Source of the DNA: Aotearoamyces nothofagi
Taxonomy: Eukaryota > Ascomycota > Leotiomycetes > Leotiales > Tympanidaceae
Length of the DNA stretch: 64,000 nucleotides
Assembly: GCA_015345905.1 (NCBI GenBank)
Contig: JADDTR010000004.1
Location: forward strand, 620,001 to 684,000
Direction: 5' to 3'
In this document: positions 43,161 to 54,948 of the stretch, piece by piece
Layout: each line of letters opens with the position of its first letter
Position numbering within the stretch: the stretch's first letter is position 1
Program-made: the position numbers and the translations under genes
Notes under the pieces: model-generated
What the model was told of the DNA's origin: nothing
What the model saw: only the letters and a program-made list of their open reading frames with translations
The model's database searches: none

Positions 43161-45066
43161 AATTGTACTTGGTCAGGAACCAAGATATGCGTGGCAGCGA
43201 AATAGCGGCATCGGTGGCGCCAGAATTGGCGGTCCACCTCATTGATATCATAGCGGTATCACAGTACACTTGTTTTAGAGTCAGAATTCCGCGATATGAT
43301 ACCATTTATCGACCTGTTTGCCAGTCATGGCTGGAACTGGCTGGAGTTGGCATTCTGGGGCACAAGTTAATGTTTTTTTTGGTGCCCGATATGTAGAACA
43401 TCACATGATTCGAGGTCATGTGATATGTCCATTGGTTAGTTAAGACGTTGGGGAATTTGTATGTACATGTTGATACGATACGCATATTGGGTAAGGGCTC
43501 TGATCCGATAGAATACCAGAAGAGAGAAGAGATCTGTTGACGAGCCTTGGAAATGGCTCATGTAGGACGAGGAAGCTTACAGTTTTGGGGGTTTTTGTAT
43601 TCTATGATGGACGAATGGATGGATGGGGAAGGTAGGCCTGCGAAAGATTGGGATAGGCTAGATAGAGAATTAATGTAATTCAGAGTTCATGATGTCTGGG
43701 CGACTTTGATTGGTCGTGAATGCTTGTGCTGCTGGCTGTAGTTGTTGCAATTATGCACTTAGTAGAGGGCTGCGGTGTTTGTAGTAGATGCTTGATTCTA
43801 TGGTTGCTTAAGGCTTAGGCTTACAGGTTGGTGGGAATACCACTTAAGGTGGCTCCCGCTACTACTGTTGCCTAAAGCATGGACTGAATGACCGGTACTG
43901 GCCCTCAGATTTCAACAATTCAGACGAGACTTGGATTACTGTAGAGGTCCTACTACTACTTCCCGACACCTCGATAGGGTCGCCGTACACCAAGCAGTCG
44001 CCGGAGAGGCTCCAGATAGTCGTAGATGGAGTACATTTACGAAGACCGATTCCCAACGCGTCTGCGAAGTGGAAATACACTTCACTATCTATTATTGGCG
44101 ATGGAGGCTGCGTGGGCATTATTACAACTGTCGTTTCTACTAGTGTCTCGGGAAAAAGGAGCCACGTGACTTTATACCGGAACCCCTATTTTTTTCTTTT
44201 TCTTTTCCTGAACCTCTTTTTCCCTGACCCCGCTTTTTTCCCCTCTGGCCTTGCGCCATCGTCACAGCTTTGCTGTTGGAAATCATTGTCGGAACCTGGG
44301 TTGCTCGTCGTATTTTGATGAATCAACTAAATATGACATGTGTACTGAATCGAAAGCTGTTAACATTTAGCACACGTGATCTCCGGGTAGCGCTGGTGGG
44401 AGCATAAGGACAGCGCGTAACGCATAGACTTTTACATAGTTAGACATAAATCACACGCTATTTCGCGACAGAAGCCTGGCTGGATATTCCAGAGCTGTTT
44501 TTCGGGAAACATCGCAAGTGGCTTGGTAGCTTTTGGAGAGAAGGCTGGGGGGGGGGGGATTACAGCTGAATTATGCTCGGCGTATGAAATTGCTGTTGTT
44601 GATGGATGGATGAGAGTGCAGCCGGGCTAACTTTTCATACACGATAATTTTCTAATGTGTCGGAGGCGGCTGGGTGTACGCGATGCGGACGTGATATATA
44701 TATGAAATGGTAGACCGGTACGTAATTTATTTTGAGAGAGTATGCTCCACAGTATTGTAGATCACTGGTCTATTCAATAATTGGCAGACAAATTCTATCA
44801 GGATCCAGGTTATCGTCTCTCTTCATAAATTGGAGCATTTGTGATAAATAATATACGCTCGAGTGTAGATGAAATTATCTGAAATGCCGCTGGATGTTAC
44901 AACGACTTGTTTCGATTAAAGGAACTCATAACTTCATAAGATTCGTTAGATATGACGTTAAATCTGATAACCGGACTAGTACCGCTAATGGAAGCCACAA
45001 CCGCTCATCAAATCCATATCCGTCACGACAAGAAAGGCTGCCGATACCACAACGACAAGATCACCT
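43161..45066. other. Convergent intergenic region
   Basis: About 1.9 kb between the 3' ends of the DUF3405 gene and the sugar transporter. One small frame (43862-44119) is listed separately. A poly-G run lies near 44548-44557. Otherwise nothing is recognised. Confidence 0.55.
43862..44119 (-). CDS. Possible small orphan ORF (85 codons)
   Basis: An ATG-initiated frame on the minus strand gives 85 residues starting MPTQPPSPIIDSEVYFHF. It has a non-repetitive composition and no signal peptide, domain or splice sites. It stands alone between two convergent genes. It may be real or a chance frame; no function is suggested. Confidence 0.25.
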   Translation of the reverse strand: MPTQPPSPIIDSEVYFHFADALGIGLRKCTPSTTIWSLSGDCLVYGDPIEVSGSSSRTSTVIQVSSELLKSEGQYRSFSPCFRQQ

Positions 45067-46824
45067 TTATACAAGCGCTGTAGATGGCTCTTTATCTCCC
45101 CCCGCGATTATGGTGTCCTCTGAATAACCATCCATTCTGTAAGTCCCGAACTTCCGAGTCGGTATGCGCTTTTGGAACATAATGTCCAGCTCCTCGTATG
45201 TGCGACGGCCTGTTTCAGGGAGGCGAAAATATGTCCAGATGATACAGAGTATACCAAGGCCGCCAAAGAAGAATCCTGATTTCCCTATCCAGTTCCAAGC
45301 TGTTGGGTTGAGCATATATCTGATAGCCTGTTAGCAGAAGTGAGAAAAGCTACGCATGGCTTACGATACCTACGGTACCATGACTCCAATAATAACATCA
45401 ACAAGATATGCAGTTGCCCTAGCCAAAGCCACAGTTTTCCCTCGTAACTGCGAAGCGCCGACCTCAGCGACGATTGTGTAGAGCGTGGCTGCAACTGATG
45501 GAGAATAGACAAATAGGAAGACGATCAAGAGCACAGACTGCGCCCAATCTGCGCCATCGGTTTTCGGAAGCGAAGCAAAGCCGATGGCAAAGTATAACAT
45601 GGTCATGCTGACAAGCCCGTATAAAAATATGTCACGCCTGCCAACGTAGGAGATTAACGGCCATGCGAGTATGGTTCCAACGACCGAGATTGCACTGTTC
45701 CCGATATTCAAGAGGAAGGCTTGATTGGTAGTCAGACCAGCTTGAACGAAGAAGTATGTAGTATATCCTTGAAGTGGCGAGCCAACTAGGGCTTGAATAG
45801 CATATGCTACACAAGCAATCTCGGTCCGTCGCAGGTCGATTCCATGGAAGCAATCCAAGTATGAGGTACCAGTATTCGAATCTTGTTCGACTCGGTGCGT
45901 GCGTATCATCAAGGCTATGGTCTTCGTAGCGTTTGCCGCAGTAGCTCCTGATGATAGACGCCTGAAAGCTCTTTCAGCATCTGCGTAACGTCCTTGTCGA
46001 ACTAGCCACCAGGGCGATTCTGGCGCGAAAAGGAGGATTGAGAATATCGGTAGGGGCCACGCCCATTGAACGGCAATGGGTATCCTGTAAGCCCATTGTG
46101 TGGTGAACTCCTGTACACTGTAAGTGACGCCAGATGAGACAAGCTGTCCAAGGATCCAGCAGAGGCAGACGTAGGTGGTCAGGTAACCTCGTAATACGAC
46201 CGGACATATTTCCGCAGAATAAGTCGTTGTCGAAGAAGCAAAGATGCCAAAGGGGACACTTGACAGCATTCGACCAACCAGGAGGACTGGCAGAGACTGC
46301 GCAAAGAACTGGCAGAAGATCGCCCCAGTTACGACCACAAGGGCCCCGAGTGTGACTACCTTCCGCCCAATCCGCTCGGAAAGCCATCCGTCAAGGACAA
46401 CGCCGATGATGGTTGCGACGGAACCCATGATATTCAGAAGCGTCTGCCATCCAGCCGTCACTTGATACTGCTTATGATCGTCATAGGGTTCCCCAAAGGC
46501 TCGTTGGAAGACTGGAAGCGCGTATAAGGAGCCGAGGAATGCAGTGTCGTACCCGTTCATGATGATTGTAAGTGAGAAAGCGACCGACCAGAAGACGGCT
46601 TTTCGATATTCCTTGAGACCGATCCATGCTGTAAGGCTGTGTTCGTCTAAAGTTGCTTGCTGGGCGTCTCGAGTGATTCGAAGCCACTTGTCGTCCTCGT
46701 TCTTCCTCTGAGAATCCTCGTGCGAGTCCTGGCCCCTCTCGATCTGTTGAAGCTTGACGCCGTGATCTTTGCTGTGGCTTGTTTGGATTGCTTCTGCAAG
46801 CCGTGGGCTTATTGCAAAACTCAT
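45067..46824 (-). CDS. MFS sugar transporter, alpha-glucoside/maltose permease-like
   Basis: Two exons on the minus strand, 46824-45374 and 45319-45067, encode about 567 residues. The 54-bp intron has a GCTAACA branch point and splits the Pro codon of MVPYMLNPTAWNW. After a 75-residue hydrophilic N-terminus, helix 1 reads NGYDTAFLGSLYALPVFQ. The sugar-porter signatures are present: DGWLSERIGRK between helices 2 and 3, PESPWWLVRQGR after helix 6, the YVGRRDIFLYG loop, and PETGRRTYEELD after helix 12. The closest remembered group is fungal maltose/alpha-glucoside:H+ symporters. Substrate specificity cannot be fixed by eye. The protein acts in the plasma membrane. Confidence 0.92.
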
Positions 46825-48810
46825 TGGAGATGAAAGTCTGAGTAGTACCTGATATGGCTCTCACTATGCACCCTTTGGGGTTGGTTGGGCCTACTGAATG
46901 CCCCATTTAGTGATGCCGAGAAGGCTCTTCACCCTGAGTGACTAGCAACTTGCAACTCGCGTCCGAGTTTCCACTCTGGCTAGCAAGCCCTCGCACTCCA
47001 CTGCATCTTTATGTCTATATTCTTCGACTCTTATTCCTTGCCACGATAGTTTACTGGCTGAGGAATCACAAGGTTGAATCTTCGGAGCCGCTGAGTTTTG
47101 GAAGCGGACAGGCATTATATTATAGGATTATACTGTGTTATTTGCCTAAATAATTGTTTATTGTGCATAGAGCAATCAGTCGGGGCTTTTCTTAGCACTG
47201 TCTAGATCACCGACTTAAAGGGAATCCCATCTATTTGTAAGCCTTGTTGCAGAGACTTACTAGAAAACTCTTCTAAAAAACTTTCGGGCTGATACCATAG
47301 CATATAGGAGCACAATGAATATCAAATTAGTTTGGTCTAGAAGCTTAGTATCCACTACCCTGACCCGAGTGTCAGTGTTCCTTGCCGTCACTTGCCGTTT
47401 TTAGGGGAAACTTACAGCAAACACTTCACAAGAATATTACCACCAGATATCTCAAATATTACAAGACACTCGGGATAGGTCAATTCGAGCATTCAAAACT
47501 TTCCTACGGCCACAGATTCCTATCTAGTGACGACTCTCGCAATCTACAACTTTCCGGAATTGACTTTGTCTAAGTTTAAACTTTCTCCTAAAACTTTCGC
47601 TAAAGGTATCAAATGTATAATGCCAAAATCACTCCCTTACATTCCGAACTATTCTACTAGGGAGTTGCACAACAATTACCAATGACTCAAAAGTAGTTCA
47701 TAGATGAGGAGAAATAGATGTGTAAGCTGGCTTAAAGGACATTGACTTTTACTTTGCTGACGCCGATGCCAATATATCAAAGTGTCTACTGTGTATACTT
47801 TTTACAAGATATTATGGATCGTGTTATAGCAGACATAGGTAGACCTTGAGGCTAATAGGGCAAAAGCGTAGGGTTGATAACTAACGCTTTTGATGTATAC
47901 TATCTAAATAGGCAAGGCAGCGAATATAAGAGCATTAGTTGATTGACGATAAGCAACGTCATATAGCTTACAGCTTACCCTCAATATATAAAATCAAGTT
48001 CTGATAAATGTGGTTAAACTATAACATATAGTCCCTTTTCTCTAGATGAATTGTTATACTGCCCGTTTTGTATCCGGTGTTGTAGGCTAGTAGCACAATA
48101 GTATAAAACAAATGCTCCACCCGAACTCGTCATCCGCTCGTCTTTCCCAATATAGCTTACTGCCTCCGTAATTAACCCTTACAGTGGTAAGAAGTGAACA
48201 TAATACAGATAATATATATAATATTCATAGCGTTGTGGAAATACTTCTATAGTCTTATAAGCTATATCACTGCGTAAAAGGCTTGCTTTTTAAAAGATTC
48301 TGGCAATAACTAGAAATACTTTATAATACAAACGACTACTAGATGCTACTGACCTGCTCTGCTCCTTTAATGTAATGTTAAGTTAGGATGATCGTTTAGC
48401 TACACTGAACATTTGTTCTTATCAACCTTTGGTAGACGGGGTTTAAGGAGTCCTAGATATTGCTGGGGAATGTCTCTCAGCCAGCAATCCAGAGAGAGAA
48501 TTTAGTTAGAAAAGGAAGGTTTCGGTTATTACAGAACGTCCGCGACGGGATTAGACACGGACATCTAATGCCCTTTATTGAACGTTGTGGGTATTCATTG
48601 CTCGCGCTCCACTTTCCGTTTGAAGTTGTTATGCAGATGAGGAAACTTCACTCCGACTGGTCCGAAGGCCACAAGCGTGGCAGAGCGTGGCAGATCTTGT
48701 CTCCCTGGCATCACAATAACATTGTCACCAGGAAATAACTTCAAATCCGGGCCAAAACTGGACGCCCTCAACTTACGCGTAATGTGTCAGCTTCTACAAG
48801 GCTAATCATC
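46825..48810. other. A+T-rich gene-poor stretch
   Basis: The first few hundred bases are the promoter of the sugar transporter. The rest is visibly A+T-rich with short frames only. A 92-codon plus-strand frame at 48460-48738 has no recognised domain and is not called. Confidence 0.55.
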
Positions 48811-49591
48811 ATGACAAACAGTTACAATACCAACTACGACAACGGTCTTTCTCTTCCTCGTGTCTCTAGCCCACTCTCAACCTTCTCACTCTCGCCTTCA
48901 TCGCCACTTTCGTTGCAGCCTCTACCGGCATCTTTGAGTTGTGTAGCTCCTCATCTCGAGTCGGCACAGGAAGCAGATATTCGACTAGTCAACACAAAAG
49001 GAGAGGCTTCTGCGCACCCGAAGCGCGATCGTACTGGAATCTGCCCTCCGATCCGTTCCTTCATCAGCCCATGGCGAGAGGCTGCTTTTTTATGAAAAGG
49101 TACAGTATCCTCCGTCCGCAAAAGCTCATCTCGTCGAACGAGTTTCACATGAACTCAGGCACCCAGTCGTATATGAGATTCGCATACTCCATCTTGTCCT
49201 GTTCTAGGGAACCTAGGCTAGACCACGTCCGAAACATCCTCTACAAACTACAACTCAGACCATGAGGCCAGATTTTAAATTCGAGCTGTTGCCGCTTCAC
49301 CTACCGTTACTCACGCAATCGCTCACACAATCTCTGCTGGTTTTTGTAACTGCTTTACTCGTGGCTAGAATGGCTTAACTAGCTTTATTGCAGAGACATA
49401 ATCGACAAATAACTCGACGAGCTTTTCTGCCTCCTGAATTCGTCAATATCGACCTTGAAGCCCCCAATACATATCTAGGAGTTGAGAGTCTTGTGCAACC
49501 TGCTCTACCCGAAGGCCTCGGATTCAACGATCTTGATATCAGATATCCAATTCATATTCCGACTCCAAATATCTCGATAAAGACAGACTAG
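48811..49591 (+). CDS. Unrecognised four-exon gene
   Basis: Four exons, 48811-48942, 48989-49168, 49217-49345 and 49394-49591, join in phase 0 at every junction and give about 212 residues. The introns are all 46-48 bp with GTAGCT, GTATAT and GTAACT donors. The last ends TTATTGCAG with CTTAAC upstream. The product begins with a Ser/Pro/Leu-rich segment. A coherent block follows: RTRSAIVLESALRSV, then GERLLFYEKVQYPPSAKAHL and ERVSHELRHPV. The end reads LPPEFVNIDLEAPN and IRYPIHIPTPNI. No family comes to mind. The identical phase and intron length argue for a real gene, but the model rests on hand splicing alone. Confidence 0.45.
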
Positions 49592-51537
49592 ATAATTATC
49601 AAAAGGTCTGGACTCTTATTATATCATGACGATACACTTAACGCGTCATCACGTACGTACCATCATAAACGAAATCTCTCTTTATCGATCTTATGGACAA
49701 ATATTCCTAAACATAGCAAGCTGCCGACTCCAGAATAAAATCAGCTCAGCTATTCTTGGAGTGTTTTGATCGGTAAAGACTGGCATTCCTTTCTCCGTCA
49801 AAGGTTATCTGCATATCGTCTGCTCCATCTATGCAGAGTGCGTGTTGAAATTACTTCACACACAACTCAGAGTACTTTCGCCTATACCGATGGTTCTTAA
49901 TCTGTCCGTGGACTGAATCGGTCGACTACGTCTTGAAGGTTTGTTACATTAATTCATATAGGACAGCTTTGATGGCACTGCATTTATTGCAAATTGCTGC
50001 CCCAAGATGATAGGTAGCTTGGCAATATCACTTACCAAGGTGAGTATTGCATCACTCGCATTTACACACAGCTGACGTATTAATGCTATGTTTCACAGGT
50101 CAGAGCACGTCTCGAGCACGACCAACTCAATCCAAACCTCTACTACTAGATTCGCAGATTACCCAGAGCCATGAAGGTAGTCGAATCTTATATATCGAAT
50201 CGAATGCTTCAAACCCTCCCTTAATTTCTATACACGGCTAGCATATGTTGAACAGGCATAGATCTTCCCCTCGCATAAATGGAACCTGGTGACGTTGACA
50301 ACCTTGAAAGCCACACATGGACTCTTTATAGTCACTCTCAATTTGTCATTAAAATTATATCTGGGTCTCATGGAATATGGCCCCGCAGCATCATGGGAGA
50401 AACAGAGGCTTCGCTGGCACTCGGTGCATATTTCAATTTCCACCAGAAAGTCTCTTACAATATTTCAAAGCCCTCAGATTATTGTTACTACTGGACGCAG
50501 GAGACCAATGTGTCTTGGCTTGGAGAGGCTTACAACTTTTCTAGTGAAACCTTTGCCAATCTTGCTTGTGGTATGAATAGCCTTAATATCAGCACCGGTG
50601 GTCTATTGAAACTGTGATACCACCTTTACTGACCGAAAATGCTATGCCTGGGAATGCTGTGTACGAGACCGTAGGAATATGAAGACTGGCTAAAGAGTCT
50701 CTCCTAGATAGAGCCAAGCACAATGGTGGAATTCACGACTCCATCTATGAAACACCGCAGCTCATGGGCCATGAGAGCATAACATTTTAACTACCGTGCA
50801 CTTCTCATTTCATGAATGGCCGTCCACAGAGAGTCCTTTCTAATAAGTATAGTTTGAGCTGCGCAGCGTCGTGCAAACTGACTCACCTTTAGGATATTTG
50901 ATCATCCTTTGGTTTTATATTAGAACATGACCGTTCACAGTATAAGATTAGGTGAGTTTATGAAAATAATTATACAGGATATGTGTCCATTAACTTATTA
51001 GCCTCACTCCAGCACGCTTGAGAGAAGTCTTCAATAAGCCTTTGATATCCTAGGCTGGTGGCTGGTCAGAGATGGTCTTTTTGATATATATATTGAGCCA
51101 CTTTGGCCCAGCCTTCAAGGGTCGTGCTCTGTCGCTTGTTGGACCACATCTAGACCTTGCAGTCCCTTCAGCCCTGCAGAATTGTCGCTACTGGAATCAA
51201 TCGGATGTGCACCATTCCCTGCCCCGGTCAATCCAGATATCCCGTGACGGGATGTCGATTATCATTTAACGTTAACTGTCTGCAAAGGCAACCGTAGCGC
51301 ACGTGAGGGGCCTGGGGAGGGGAGCGACGAGCAGCTCTTCATCGGGAACTTTAAGACCCCCGGCGACTCCGCCTCGTCCACTTCCCTTCGCTATCCTTAC
51401 AACGTAACACATGAGTGCGAATCTCGGGCTTCCAAGTAGCAGCGGTCGCGCACATCTCAATATTATTTTTGTCGAGATCTAGCAGCAGCATAGATGCTCT
51501 TCCGTAGCCTTACAAAGGATTGACCGGCTGAAGCGCC
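49592..51537. other. A+T-rich stretch with possible gene fragments
   Basis: Mostly short frames. Apart from the two exon-like segments at 49962-50149, a 112-codon frame at 50279-50617 is ATG-initiated but has no domain. The segment 51270-51537 is the upstream region of the Zn2Cys6 gene. Confidence 0.5.
49962..50149 (+). pseudogene. Two exon-like segments of an unidentified gene or relic
   Basis: Segment 49962-50039 (DSFDGTAFIANCC...ISLTK) ends in a GTGAGT donor. A 59-bp intron with a GCTGAC branch point and a TTTCACAG acceptor leads in phase 0 to 50099-50149 (VRARLEHDQLNPNLYY, then TAG). The splice signals are good, but no convincing exon joins upstream. This is either the 3' end of a decayed gene or of one I could not assemble. 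Confidence 0.3.
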
Positions 51538-53646
51538 ATGAGAGGATGGTATGTATTTTGGCCCTCCCTCGTCGCCCTGTGCGCATAAGAGCAGGAGGCT
51601 GAATCCAGTGCAGTCTTACTTGCAGGCAGCGTCACCTGAAATGTATGTTCATGCTCCCGCTTACTATGCTGGACTTTTACTCAACTGTACGAAGGCGATC
51701 GGGTGGGGCCAGAATGCCTGCAGTGTCAAAAGTCACGGCGGCAGTGCCTCTCCCCGGCGCAGGCGTCACCAGGTATTACCTTCCGACATGGTCAAAATCC
51801 TTCGCGTCACATCGAAGGGTTGCTTAGGTATGGCGAGAGGGCTCAGATGTTTGCGCAAGACCAGACTTGGGTCGACGTTCCTGGAAATGGCAAGTAGGAT
51901 ACCCAGGTTCATTGCGTCTGTACTGATCAGCTTAGTTGTGTTTGAGGATCAAACGGAACAAATTGCGTCAGGATATCAGATAGGGAAATCTCGTCAAGAT
52001 TCAGACGAACCTCCACAACAGCAAGAGTCACCAATGAGCTTCAATCGCAGGGAGTCTCGCACAGTAACCTCCTCAACTTCATCGCCCACTATAGCTAATT
52101 TAATCCAGTCAGATGTTTCTCCTTCTAATCGTGACTGCAGTACAGCATCACCTATTGGCATTATTTTAGGCCCTCAAGCCGAGCCTGTATTTGACAAGCT
52201 CCTGACCAGTGATCAGAAACTGAAGGACTATAACGAAGCTCGTCTCCTCCGTCATTTTTCAAGTGTTTTAGGTCCTTGGGTGCGTAAATTTCTCTAGATA
52301 TAGCTATACGCTGTATCCGCTGACGTTTGTTAAATTTAGTTTGATGTATGCGATTACGACCGCCATTTTTCGGTCGGGGTTGTATCCCGAGCATCATCAT
52401 GCCCTCTTTTGTTATATGCGTGTCTTGCATTATCAGCGCATCATCTGGCCCAGACTACTACTGGTTTATATAGCTCGGAGGCAGCCGATTATTATCATAA
52501 ATGTTGTGCCCGAATCCTCATTCCTATGCTAGACAATCCCGATTTATCCCCAAATATCGATGTCCTTCTTGCTTCAACTGTTATCCTTCGCCTGTTAGAA
52601 CAAATGAGCTGTAGGTTTCTGATTTAATTATAATATCGTGAGCGAAGTGTCACTGACCTCTATCGGTAGCTCATGCTCCCGATAATGATCTTCAGCGACA
52701 TCTCTTAGGCGGCTCGGCATTTGTGAATTCTCACGTCGATTGCGCTGTTTCTGGTGGCCTGGCTGAGGCCTCGTTCTGGATCTTTGTGATCCAAGACATT
52801 CAGGTTGCACTTGCCTACCAGAAGCCTTTAAGAATGCGCTTCGTGTCCTTCAACGAAAGGCTCCAGGAAACGTGGCGAACAGAAGTATCACCTACGGAAC
52901 GAAGCTGGACTCACCGAGCCATCTGGCTACTAGCAGAAACTATCCAGTACAGCTATAGCGTCAACGACAACAAAAGTCTAGCAGAGTGTGGTCGCTTGAA
53001 AAACAGTATAGAAAATTGGGAGACATCTAGACCTGAGACTTTTTCCCCACTATACTTTGCACAGCCAGATCCCCCCAATGGTAACCCATTTCCCACTATA
53101 TGGCATTCTCATACCTGGCATGGTAAGTCCTTATACTCTATATCTGTAGTCTAAACACTGATCACGAACTACAGTGGCTGCAATACAACATATTTGCATG
53201 GCTAGGATTCTCCTTATTATATGCGACCCAGCTCGGTTGCAAATGGGTGTTGGATCTGGCCGAGACCTCAGAAGATCTCAGGTTCATATTCCTATAGCTC
53301 GTCATCAATCGAACCTCATGGCTTACATATAACTAGGCGAATGTCTGTGGATATGCCAGCATTCTCTTTGGTGCAGCATTATCCACTAACCATGCCATGG
53401 ATCGCTTCGGTGCCTGTCATGCTCTTTGCGCTTGTGAGCCTCCAATCCTTTTACTAGAGAACTAGCTTAATGAGTCTATTAGGTGGCCCTTGGATTCTGG
53501 ATCGCAAAATGCAGAATGTTTTGTTACAGTTATTGAAACGAACAGAGAAAGAAAATGGCTGGCCTTGGACATTTATTGTAGACGAACTGAGAGAGGATTG
53601 GGGCTGGACCTCTGAGGAGTCGCAATCGGCTCTCCTTGTAGTATAG
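51538..53646 (+). CDS. Zn2Cys6 transcription factor with fungal-specific regulatory domain
   Basis: Nine exons: 51538-51548, 51614-51642, 51695-51889, 51936-52279, 52340-52610, 52670-53122, 53175-53281, 53337-53433 and 53483-53646. They give about 556 residues. The zinc cluster forms only after splicing: exons 1 to 3 yield MRGCLTCRQRHLKCDRVG and then PECLQCQKSRRQC. Cysteines sit at 4, 7, 14, 21, 24 and 31, with regular C-x2-C-x6-C-x6-C-x2-C-x6-C spacing. TWVDVPGN follows, then a middle-homology/Fungal_trans_2-like region (LGPWFDVCDYDRHFS, CPLLLYACLALSAHHLA, ACGPWILDRKMQ). Intron 3 appears to use a GC-AG pair (GCAAGT donor at 51890); no GT donor restores the frame. The protein is a nuclear DNA-binding regulator; targets are unknown. 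An upstream in-frame stop fixes the start at 51538. Confidence 0.85.
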
Positions 53647-54948
53647 AGTGTTTGGACAGGCGTATATATTGGATTGGCAAATAGGATATATGCAATACCG
53701 CAGCAAGGAGCCCGAATCGCCCGACAGCTGGAAGAGTTTCATTTAAAAGAGAAACCTTAGTGCCTGTTATTGGATTGGAACATGTTTGGAGACGAAATGG
53801 GAAATGTTTGTCTACCAATAACAACCAAGGCAAAAATAACTAAACGCTTATTTTTTGATTAGCTAGATATACGAAGGTATTTATAGTCCTAACATCTACG
53901 CAAGGCTAGGGCTGAATTTTCAGATCTTGATCTCACCCCCTACCAAATATTCCCAAACGCCATGATTGGCACACGACAACCACACACTCATCTAAGACTT
54001 TTCTAATACCAAATAATTTTTTTGAACAAAGCAATCACTGTATGCATGTTTACAAATACATACTTGCTGAGCTGTGTACAATAATTTTAATCTACGACAA
54101 GGTAAATTGGGGGCCATTTGAGCCATTGACACTATTGGTCACGTGAGCGAATACTACCGTGTAGCATCCACCTCCCCTGTACTCGCTCAGCACCATCCTG
54201 CAGGCATTATCCCACGCTGAAACAAAGCCATTGTCAGGATTCTTTTTCCAACGGTCGTATTTGCGGATCGGGGGCCTCGGGGTAACAACCAATATATACA
54301 AGCACGAGACACTTCGGCTGCGACCTCAGTGCTTATCCTACGGAGATAGAATTATACCTGCTAGCTTTTTCGGACAGTATCCTGCTATGACATATGCCTG
54401 TCTGCTGCTTATTCTCATCACTTAGCTGTAGTGTAACGCCTGTAACATGATCAAATCCATCGTTTGAGACGACTAGGTCAGATACTACAAGAGAAAGGAG
54501 TCATCGATGGGCCAGGTGCAGACTGCAGGGTTAAAACTGTAGAGAAATTAAAAATTTGTGATCTTGGTTAGGCGGATTATAAACAAACTACTATTGGGAC
54601 ATACATAATATCTAACAAAATCCTGAGGATGAATTTAAGAGATTTTAGCAGTTGGGCTATTGGCAATAATTAAATATAAAATGAATTTAGAAGATTATTA
54701 CTAGCGACTGGATTTTGGAAAGATAGACAGTGATTAAACCAAAAATAATTGCTTTGAAATTTTTGTTCTGGCAGCAAGTGCGAAGCATTATGGCTAGATA
54801 TTTAGTCTCAATAATATCACATACAACTAGCAGAAAGACCCAAAACCCATTTCTCCAGCTAAATGCCATTAATCCATCAAATACTATCAACTAACTCACA
54901 ATCCTCTAGCCTAAATCAAAATCGTAACATAACTCCAACCCCCATCTC
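53647..54948. other. A+T-rich convergent intergenic region
   Basis: About 1.3 kb between the Zn2Cys6 gene and the membrane-protein gene, both ending here. No gene or repeat is recognised. Confidence 0.6.

Noticed and set aside
46900-51500. Transposon or LTR-type element in the A+T-rich block
   Set aside because: I could not find paired terminal repeats, target duplications or any transposase or polymerase motif. One short stretch near 49880 with a YTDGS-like word is too brief to call.
51549-51625. Zn2Cys6 gene with a degenerate, four-cysteine cluster
   Set aside because: A first reading using the acceptor at 51625 lost two cysteines. The acceptor at 51613 restores C-x2-C with the correct frame, so the domain appears complete.
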